DNA of 64,000 nucleotides from Marthasterias glacialis. Lineage: Eukaryota > Echinodermata > Asteroidea > Forcipulatida > Asteriidae. The DNA is taken from positions 8,976,629 through 9,040,628 of the forward strand of contig OU452228.1 in assembly GCA_911728455.2 (NCBI GenBank), in the 5' to 3' direction. A program made the position numbers and the translations under genes. Shown in pieces: positions 57,094 to 64,000 of the stretch (positions are counted from its first letter, which is position 1; each line of letters begins with the position of its first letter). A model generated the notes under the pieces. That model made no database searches and was not told where the DNA came from. It worked only from the letters and a program-made list of their open reading frames with translations.

Positions 57094-57250
57094 ATCAATG
57101 GGAGACTTTGGGGACGCTAGGTGGCAGCAGACTAACCAGGTAAATTCATCGTTCTCGGAAATGTACGCTAGCACAACAGAACTACACAAACGATGGAAAA
57201 TTACCTGGTGTGACTGCTGCCACCTAGTGTTCCAAAGTCTCTCATTGTCT
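57094..57250. mobile_element. Inverted-repeat element with two CTCF-like sites
   Basis: Arms of about 55 bp: left GAGACTTTGGGGACG, CTAGGTGGCAGCAG (57117-57130), ACCAGGTAAATT; right AATTACCTGGTG, CTGCTGCCACCTAG (57214-57227), TCCAAAGTCTCTCATTG. The core CACTAGGTGGCAGCAG, read on the minus strand of the right arm, is one base from the vertebrate CTCF core CCACTAGGGGGCAG over its conserved part. The two sites point towards each other, about 85 bp apart. Confidence 0.88.
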
Positions 57251-57259
57251 GTGTGTAAA

Positions 57260-57965
57260 TAAAAAAAAACAAGTTTAAAACATTGAAATTACTACATAGA
57301 AGCTTATAACATGTAACATATTATTCTGCCAATCTTTAATCTCAAAGGCTGCAGAATTCAAATGGGGTGGGGGTGGGGCATGGACATCAATACGCCACTG
57401 TGGGCAATTCATGCAGTATTATCACACAGGTATGAATAAACACAACAATTTCAATGTATGTAAAGAGGTAAGAACCAGGATAAGCAGAGGCTTGTAGCTG
57501 CTTGCTTGTGAATTACACGTAATCCTTCCCAGATCATTCATTTCTGTATATATTCATCACCATACGCCCAAACTTGACTAGTTTTGTTACTTTTTCTTCA
57601 TGAGAGATATTTTTTTCCAGGATAAGTATCTGTTAAAAAAAATACAAAAAAAACATAAAATGTGTTTTGTTTTGGAAATGTAAATAGTTAGCATGTCAAA
57701 ATGCAAAACATTGGAAAGTATTAGTCTGTGACATGTCCTTTACTATGACCTATCGGGTACAAAGGCAGTAGGTCAAATCTTGCCGCCGTTTCTGGCCGCT
57801 ATGGGCATTTATGGTAAAAGACGCTTGTGGCTTCTGTGGTTTTAAAAAAAGTTTTCATATCTGTAAGGGCAATACAAAAGTGGAAGCTACTAATAGGACT
57901 GACACGACATAGGACTGACACATAGTAAACTCTAATCATTGTAAAGAGAAAGGTGAACAGAGGTC
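57260..57965. other. No feature recognised
   Basis: Open wording around 57780-57830 (SCRRFWPLWAFM in one frame) was considered and rejected as an exon. Confidence 0.4.
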
Positions 57966-57967
57966 GT

Positions 57968-58366
57968 TTGTGCTATGACGAGGGTGCCTCATTGATAGAG
58001 CAATGGACAGATGGAAATGTTGTGAACATTTACTGATGAATCAAATCTTGCACTTTTATTCGATAACCATAGTAGGTATAATGATAGTAGCAGGGAGTGA
58101 TTTCATCCAGCAATTTTGCATAGCAAACTATTTAGACTGAACATGTTGATGTACACTGTTTTTTTATTTTGAGCACTATGGTTATTGAATAAAAATGTCA
58201 TCATCAATTCTTTGCTGCGTATTTGTATCGTTGTCATATCAGAAAAAAAAAAACACATTGATTTTAGCAATCGAATAAAAGTGCAAGATTTGATTCATCA
58301 GTAATCATTCACAACATTACCATCTGTCCATTGCTCTATCAATGAGGCCCCCTCTTCATACCACAA
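57968..58366. mobile_element. 399-bp TIR element, about 100-bp arms
   Basis: The left arm carries GCCTCATTGATAGAGCAATG, GACAGATGG, TGATGAATCAAATCTTGCAC, TTTTATTCGAT. The right arm carries the inverse ATCGAATAAAAGTGCAAG, ATTTGATTCATCAG, CCATCTGTCCATTGC. Internal GATAACCATAG and CTATGGTTATTG form a second nested inverted pair. Non-coding. Confidence 0.93.
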
Positions 58367-58440
58367 GTGACGAATGAATTTTGAGTAGCAACGATACCTT
58401 TTGTGTAGCATTTTGCTATACAAGGGAATGTACATTTCGT

Positions 58441-58764
58441 CGTGTGCCCGGCAAAATGGCGTGAGGCCTCACGCCCTTTTGCCGGGAACATAAAGTAGTT
58501 TGTCCCAGTAACAAAAGGACGTAAACAACAAAATGGCTCCTGACATGAAAAATATATCATTTTTGTTAGTTTTTTTGCTAGAATTAACCTGAAGACATGT
58601 TTCCCCATTCCCCATGCAGAATTTAACCTTTCTAGAATGACTTTTGCATGGCAACATGTTTACCAAACTTTCCCGTTCATAATTCTTGAAACACAAATTT
58701 TAACATAAATTGCTTGGGTCCTTTTGCCCCGAACTTTCCCTGACGTCTTTTAGCCGGGCACACA
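58441..58764. mobile_element. TIR element, GTGTGCCCGGC ends, with 40-bp palindrome
   Basis: It starts GTGTGCCCGGCAAAATGG and ends TTTAGCCGGGCACACA inverted. The left end is itself a palindrome of about 40 bp: CCCGGCAAAATGGCGTGAG faces CTCACGCCCTTTTGCCGGG around GGCC (58447-58486). The interior (AGTTTGTCCCAGTAACAAAA, AAATGGCTCCTGACATGAA) matches the element at 43618. Confidence 0.92.
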
Positions 58765-58849
58765 ACGATTTATTAGGTGCTTTTAAAGCAACTGCATCAA
58801 ACTGCTTTACTCTATAATTATACCAATGTTCATCGAACTCCTAAGCTTT

Positions 58850-59045
58850 CCTGAAGCCATCTCAGATCCCTAGGGAGTATGCAGCACCAGCAACCAAATA
58901 AGCGCAAAGGTTGCTAATCATTCACACGAACAATTCTCAACCCCCTCACAGGTACCCATTCACTCCTGGGTGATGAGAAGCAATTATAGTTAAGTGTCTT
59001 GCCCATGGACACGAGTGTCCTGACTGGGATTTGAACCTATACACA
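58850..59045 (-). mobile_element. SINE-A body with degraded head
   Basis: TCACAGGTACCCATTCACTC, CTTGCCCATGGACACGAGTG and GGGATTTGAACC follow the order seen at 60600-60855 and 10835. Confidence 0.8.
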
Positions 59046-59334
59046 ATGTACCATTGACAGGTCCTGGCAAAATATGACCCGCTAAAAGGGAAAGACTCTG
59101 AGAAATTTGTACAGACCTCCAATATGCTATCCTTATCTTTGCCGTGTCTTCCAAATCACAAATACTGACTGAAAAAGTTATAAGACCATTTTGTCTTTAT
59201 TAAGTTACTGTGATTTACAGGGATGAGAAATTTCAGACTTATGTCTGATTTCAGACTTTTTTTATTTCTGCATGGTGCAAAAAAAAAGTAGCCGTTATTT
59301 TCTTCAGATATAAAGAACTCATGCTCCCTGATTT

Positions 59335-59495
59335 GCTTTCTCTAGCACTGAGGATACTGCTCCCAGAATAAGCTCCTTGAAATCTACAACTCCAGGGGTT
59401 ACTAGAATGTGGAAATGCCATCACTGTAGCAAACCTCCCAGAATTTGGATCCTAGTTCCAGACCGTTTTTTTGTTGTCAGCAGTGACACTAGCCC
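59335..59495 (+). repeat. Dispersed repeat, mate of 16020-16185
   Basis: CTACAACTCCAGGGGTTAC, ATGTGGAAATGCCATCAC, CCCAGAATTTGGATCC and TTCCAGACC in the same order and orientation. Confidence 0.65.
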
Positions 59496-59499
59496 CCGT

Positions 59500-60599
59500 G
59501 ATTTATTTGAATCCAAATAAAATGGCCGGACAATCGAAGAAGTACTGGCTGCAGGGGTCCAGCACAGAAATGTGCGTGTCTCATTTAACTAACGAAGTTG
59601 AGTCGGCTAGAGGGCGCTTATAACTCTAAAAGGAAGACATCCTGAAATTGAATTACATTTTCGGGGACTACAATGAAATACATTTTGTCCACGGCGTGAT
59701 CCGGCGCTTCGGTACAAATCAATATTTGCCTGGAGACATTATAGGATCTAAGTACAGCTGTCATAGTGACAAATCAAATTAGGTGACAAAGACAACTGAG
59801 TAAATACAAGTTGCTAGACTTGTTGGAATAGTATCCCCTGCACAAGACCAAGTTGATGTTTTTTTTCTTGGGGTTTGACAATTAGTTTATATAATAAATG
59901 GTAGTAGATTGTAAGAAGCAACTATAACTAGTAAACTTGCGTGTACAACCATGTAGAAATCTCTTTTCGGAGGAGTGGTGGCTCTGAAAAGAGACCACAA
60001 CGGGTCTCATTGATTCCTGTAGACCTTGTCACAGGTCACACACATGCTTTCAACACTGCCATTTTGGTGATCTCCTCTCCATAGGAAAAGTACAAGCAGT
60101 TCATGTTTATTGTAAATGTTTAACTGATTCTAGCAGGAATTGTGTAATTGTTTCTGAAAACTGAAAACATGATGAATTTACTTACTAAGCTTACTTTCAT
60201 AATGAAGATTTTTGAATTTTGAGTTTGAAAAGAAGATTTCATGTCGTAAAACTACACAAAACTTATTAACACGTGTGTCAGCCTGACGCGCAGCAACATT
60301 ACACACATAAATTAGCGTAACGCAGAAGATATTTCGTTGCTGTGATTGGCTCAATACCAATACCACATCTTGCATTGGGCACTGGATAATTGTAACAGTT
60401 GCAAGCGACTAAAATACGCGCTGGTGGTCACCAAAATGATTGCAAGTGGTCCGTGACATCACATGCACAAGGTCTTTTGATGAATCCTGGGACATTAATA
60501 TTAACAATATTGGACATTAAATAGAGTACCAGTTTCCAGTTTTGAAGCTCATGGGGGCATGAAGCCATGAACATTATTACCCTGGTCATTGGGCCATTT
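59500..60599. other. No feature recognised
   Basis: Possible location of missing TBC1D19 exons, but no segment with splice sites and matching residues was found. Confidence 0.4.
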
Positions 60600-60855
60600 A
60601 TTTCATTCCATCAACCATCTCAGCTCCCTACGGGAGTATACAGTTCGTGCACAAGTATGTAGCGCATCAAGCTAAATCAGTCACATGAACCACCTCTGCC
60701 CTCACAGGTACCCATTTACCCCTGGGCGAAGAGAAACAATTACAGTTAAGTGTCGTATTCAAGGACGCAAGTGTCATGACTGGGATTTGGACCCACACCC
60801 CGATGACTTAGCCACCACCGGAATTTGAGTCCAGACGGCTTGGCCATAAAATGCG
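60600..60855 (-). mobile_element. SINE-A, 5' head and body
   Basis: Minus strand: GGCCAAGCCGTCTGG, CTCAAATTCCGGTGG (anticodon arm), GGGTCCAAATCCCAG (box B), then ACACTTGCGTCCTTGAATAC and GGGTAAATGGGTACCTGTGA. It lies 0.7 kb before the TBC1D19 exon at 61573. Confidence 0.85.
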
Positions 60856-60951
60856 ATAATGCACAAACATTATATGCTGTCATTACTGTGTAAAGCAGTG
60901 CTACATGCATTGCACCCAGCGTTCATTTTGTATGCATCACAGCTATCTTCA

Positions 60952-61431
60952 ACCAGTTTTGTCAACGCTACTTTGAAAAGCGCGAGACAGGAAACGCAAG
61001 AAAGGGGACCACTTATCTTCCAGTTTTTCCAATGGTTGTAACTTTTTTTACCTGAAACCACCCAAAAAAAGTTTCAACATGTGAAGGGACATGCAGGCTT
61101 ATACTGAAAAAAATTGAGTTGAATGGGATAATTGATTTTTTAGTTACTCTCAAATTTCCCTCAAAAAAATGGACGGAAAATGCAGGTAGATTTTTCCACC
61201 CAATTTTGATGAAATATTGAGGGTGGTTGAAATATGTAAAAACATCAAATGAATCAACTCAAATTATTATTTAGTATGAGCATGGCTGTCCATTCACATG
61301 TTGAAACACTTTTGGCTGGTTTCAGGTACTTTAAAAAAGTTACAACCAGTGGAAAAACTGGCTTACGTGACGGATACAAAGTGGCTCCCCGCACTGTGTT
61401 TGCTGTCGCCAGCGTGAGACAAGATAAAACC
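60952..61431. mobile_element. 480-bp TIR element, about 130-bp arms
   Basis: Inverted pairs: ATGGTTGTAACTTTTTTTA with TAAAAAAGTTACAACCAGTG, ACCTGAAACCACC with GGCTGGTTTCAGGTAC, and GTTTCAACATGTGAAGGGAC with GTCCATTCACATGTTGAAAC. Interior is AT-rich and non-coding. It sits just upstream of the TBC1D19 exon, presumably within the preceding intron. Confidence 0.92.
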
Positions 61432-61572
61432 TACGCATGACGTATATGTTGTATGAGTCCCAGGAACAGGACATATGCAAATGATAAAATAGATTAGTCA
61501 ATGGTACAGCTTTTTCACTGGATGATCAAATTTTTATCCCATATCTTCAATTTATTTCTTCTTATATTTCAG

Positions 61573-61647
61573 GACAAGCTGTACTATGAGCAACTGAAGA
61601 ACTACGTATTTCAACACGACTTACTTGTAGACAGCCTGCTGTATAAG
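61573..61647 (+). CDS. TBC1D19: TBC1D19 internal exon (25 codons)
   Basis: The exon is bounded by a pyrimidine-rich acceptor (TTATATTTCAG) and a GTACAA donor, phase 0 on both sides. It encodes DKLYYEQLK, then FQHDLLVDSLLYK, which aligns without gaps to human TBC1D19 as I remember it (LYYEQLKTNVIQHDLLVDSLIYK region). TBC1D19 belongs to the Tre2/Bub2/Cdc16 family, whose typical members are GTPase-activating proteins for Rab GTPases in membrane traffic. The stretch FQHDLLV sits where catalytic TBC proteins carry IxxDxxR: the aspartate is kept, but the arginine-finger position is valine, as in the remembered human protein. This suggests, as inference, that the family may not be an ordinary GAP. 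A tRNA-like palindromic repeat follows 45 bp into the next intron. Identity of the gene is near certain; the start of the gene is not visible here. Confidence 0.95.
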
Positions 61648-61692
61648 GTACAAAAGTACTGGTGTATTTTGTCTAATCTTTCAAGTAATAAA

Positions 61693-61915
61693 CCATAAGG
61701 GAAACTGACTGGGTAAATTTTAATTTAATTTTGGGGTGAACAACCAGCTCTACCAACTGAGCAAATGAAACTGAATGGCTTGTAACTGGCACCCTCAAAC
61801 AAAGATATTGACAAAAATAGGGAGACCGCCAATATTGGGGCTATAGTTCAGTTGGTAGAGCACAGGTACATTAATCCCAAGGTCCCAGGTTCAAATCCCA
61901 TTCTAGTCAATGTTT
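61693..61915. mobile_element. Palindromic tRNA-like element, copy 4
   Basis: The right arm (plus) has GGCTATAGTTCAGTTGGTAG (box A) and CCCAGGTTCAAATCCCATTC (box B). The left arm (minus) keeps CCAGCTCTACCAACTGAGC (box A) but has lost box B. Outer flank AAGGGAAACTGACTGGGTAA matches the inverted outer flank at 19555-19575 and the left flank at 39425. It lies 46 bp into a TBC1D19 intron. Confidence 0.92.
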
Positions 61916-61929
61916 CTCTGTGTGGTGTC

Positions 61930-62035
61930 CTGCTTTACACAGTAATTATTACATGAACAGATTGTCATTCATAACGAGGGGAGCCAGACTATATATTTTC
62001 CTTCTAGCCTCAATTTGATTGCATCTATTTGAAGG
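61930..62035 (+). repeat. Dispersed repeat F fragment
   Basis: GCCAGACTATATATTTTCC, TTCTAGCCTCAATTTGATTG and CATCTATTTGAAGGAGG parallel 46810-46870 and 54430-54490. Confidence 0.65.
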
Positions 62036-62784
62036 AGGTGGGGGAGGGAATTAATGTAGAAATATTTGTTCAATGTCAACATATACGGAAAAGACATTGA
62101 TTGACAGATTTCAACACTGCAAATGTGTTTTTTTATATTGGTGTAACAATCTGAACAACTGTGAATAATTAAGAAACGTTGTTAACGTGTAGGAAAATGG
62201 GGGGGGGGGCAAGGCTGTCAGGCTTTCCTTGGATAGATGACATGAAAACCGAAACAGGCTACAAAATATTAACAAGATATTTGAGGAAAGAAAAAAATCA
62301 GTAGCAATTCAGGAAAGAAGAACTGTCTTTCTCAATTCTGTCTCTCTTGTTCCAGACAGAATAAGGATTCGAGTTTGAGAGAAATTGGCTGTTTTTCTGT
62401 ACTATTTTCAAGAAAATCGAAGAAGTCCTCTACATTATGTAGGTTGACAGGTGTCTACTAAACCAACACAAAGAAAAAACAATCGAGAAAAAATCGCTGT
62501 TGGCATTGCCAATACGCAATGGTTTTTTGTCATTTGTGATGACTGTACTCTGTATATATATATATATATTTTAATGAATTCCCCTTGTGGAGTCTAAACA
62601 AAGTCAGGCTGTTCAATCAACGAGGAAAACTGAGAGAGTAAGAGACCTAACAAGATTAAGCCCTGTGGCTGTATCCCTGAAGATCCCAGTGTCTTGCTAG
62701 TGAATCTTTATCCTGCAACCCCATCGACAGATGGAGAAGGATTCATCTTGACTTGATGCCCCCTCTCTAATTTTTTCTCGCCAG

Positions 62785-62932
62785 GATGTCAAACTCACAG
62801 CAACCAATGATGACCAGTACTTCGTCTTTGAGGACTACCTCTACCAGGTCCTGCTGGTCTTCTCCAGAGATACCAAAGTCTTGAGTCACTTTGCCAACAG
62901 CTCGGCTACGCCAGCCAAGTCTTACATCAGGG
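62785..62932 (+). CDS. TBC1D19: TBC1D19 internal exon, TBC-domain core
   Basis: The acceptor is TTTTTTCTCGCCAG and the donor is GTGAGT after AGGG, giving phase 0 in and phase 1 out. The 49 codons begin DVKLTATNDDQYFVFEDYLY and continue QVLLVFSRDTKVLSHF, ending KSYIRG across the splice. This matches the remembered human TBC1D19 residues (DVKLTASNDDYYFVFEDYLY, then QVLLCFSRDTSVLSHF), and it joins in frame to the exon 1.1 kb upstream. The helix LYQVLLVFSRD corresponds to the LxxVLxAYS helix preceding the YxQ glutamine finger in catalytic TBC domains. LSHF occupies the finger region, so the usual YxQ is not apparent. The next exon (expected to begin KLGLEEY-like) is not found in the last 1.07 kb, so it lies beyond the window. 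Confidence 0.96.
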
Positions 62933-63884
62933 GTGAGTAGTGCTGGAGAAATAACCTAATTGAGAGGGAACAATTTAGCAAAAAGGGTTGCCCCTGGAGG
63001 GGGGTAGTCTCTGTTGGACCGAAACCCCCGAGGTGAAAACTCTGATCTGTGTGGAGAGAAAACCTGAACTCCACATAGCAGGGTCTGTGCAATTAACGCT
63101 ACTGCGTAGGTACGTGGGATAATCTGTCAGCAATGCTGACCATATGGCAGTTGTTGTAAGTCTAGCAGTGATGAATTCCCGTTTTTCAGCTGTCGTCACG
63201 CGTCCAGAAAGGGTAGATGATCGCTGACAATGGCTTTGAACTGTTCTCTTATATTTATTTGATGAAGATATCATAACAATGCTGATATAATTCTGTAACA
63301 GCTGCATGGAGGCCACTGACAACCCTTCCCCATCCACCAACACCACTCCCACAATCATCTCCTTGTAGCGTTGAAATATCGGAGTGACGTACCCCGCTGA
63401 CGTTTTTAACCGAGTAGATTTACGTTAGGATTTTGACATTGCCTGTAGACATTTCTTCTCTTGGGGCATCTTAACATTCTATTTGCAACTCTATTTTGGG
63501 GACTGCCCGGAGCAGGTGGATCATTCGTAGTGAAACAATTTGTGCTTTCAGCTGTGTTTAAGACAATAATCGCCTTTAAACAGTTACAAGGAATGCAGGT
63601 TTGTGTGAAGGACCTTCAGGAGGAAGGAAAAAAAACCTGCATAAATGTTGCTGCTTCATGCAAAAAGGAATGCAAAGCCAATTTTAAGATTAAAAATTTT
63701 AACCGGGTTGAAGGTACACTTGGAAATATAACAATTTGATTAAGTGGTGGAGGTTTTATGACAGCAAGCACGTAGAGTTTAGAAACCCAGTTTGAAAAAA
63801 AGACTTAAAGTACAGGGTTGGTCATTTAAAAAGAAGGATAAAAGATAAGTTTCAATTTGAAAACACATAATAAGCATAAATACA
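62933..63884 (+). other. TBC1D19 intron continuing off the window
   Basis: It starts with the GTGAGT donor. No downstream exon is found before the edge. A 92-codon plus-strand ORF (63461-63739) with several cysteines has no homology I recognise and is probably fortuitous. Confidence 0.7.
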
Positions 63885-63887
63885 CAC

Positions 63888-63888
63888 A

Positions 63889-63931
<43 letters not shown>

Positions 63932-63950
63932 TAATAATAATAATAACAAA
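63888..63950 (+). repeat. (AAT)n microsatellite
   Basis: About 20 AAT repeats with a few AAC interruptions, then AACAAATTTATTGTGCGCAT. The latter resembles the reverse of a LINE or SINE 3' tail (GCGC...AAT), so a minus-strand retroposon may begin here and leave the window. Confidence 0.9.
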
Positions 63951-64000
63951 TTTATTGTGCGCATTTCACCATAAACATGTTCAAAAGGCCATTCAAATAC

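Larger units (their letters stand above)
61648..62784 (+). other. TBC1D19 intron between the two sure exons
   Basis: This 1,137-bp intron begins GTACAA and ends TCTCGCCAG. It carries a palindromic tRNA-like repeat (61693-61915), a dispersed repeat piece (about 61930-62035), a G run near 62202 and a short TA repeat near 62554. Nothing in it looks coding. Confidence 0.9.

Noticed and set aside
57770-57830. Possible exon SCRRFWPLWAFM|GTAAAA resembling the R..LWALIL motif before the 61573 exon.
   Set aside because: Acceptor context is weak, only about 14 codons are open, and only two or three residues match.
63461-63739. 92-codon ORF with several cysteines in the last TBC1D19 intron.
   Set aside because: No signal peptide pattern or family recognised; overlaps an intron of a gene on the same strand.

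Overview
This is eukaryotic, AT-rich, intron-like DNA. The dispersed repeats match families I associate with echinoderm genomes, most likely a sea star: palindromic elements ending GGGCCCAATTTC or GCCCCAGCTCA, tRNA-Leu-like SINEs, and a 78-bp minisatellite. The species assignment is inference from remembered repeat consensus, not a search.

Only one protein-coding gene is identified with confidence. Two plus-strand exons at 61573-61647 and 62785-62932 have clean splice sites and compatible phase. Their translation matches an internal stretch of the Rab-GAP-like protein TBC1D19 almost residue for residue. The gene continues past the right edge. Its earlier exons should lie upstream, perhaps inside this window, so much of the window may be TBC1D19 intron and 5' flank. 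One candidate upstream exon (28458-28540) is offered with low confidence. A CpG-dense patch at 9516-9930 is the only promoter-like stretch seen. It holds an E2F-type site and a 46-codon minus-strand ORF.

The rest is a dense mosaic of non-autonomous mobile DNA and tandem repeats. From left to right: short terminal-inverted-repeat (TIR) elements at 1-6 kb; the 78-bp minisatellite at 7.6-8.7 kb; the CpG patch at 9.5-9.9 kb; tRNA-derived SINEs and TIR elements at 10.8-16 kb, including a TIR element nested in a SINE and a 1.06-kb long-TIR element; a degenerate GATTCAA tandem array at 17.4-18.2 kb; palindromic tRNA-like elements and TIR elements at 19-27 kb; tandem repeats, TIR elements and SINEs at 30-43 kb; a second, inverted-orientation GAATCAAGATAAGG array with an essentially perfect 0.42-kb duplication at 44-45.5 kb; SINE and LINE tails and diverged tandem arrays at 46-49.6 kb; further TIR elements, including an inverted pair of CTCF-like sites, at 50-61 kb; then the TBC1D19 exons.

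No ORF resembling a transposase, integrase, capsid, polymerase or envelope was seen. The mobile elements are non-autonomous or LINE tails only. No CRISPR array, rRNA gene or confident canonical tRNA gene was seen. The most notable pattern is that several tRNA-like repeats exist as head-to-head palindromes, with Pol III box A/box B modules in both arms.
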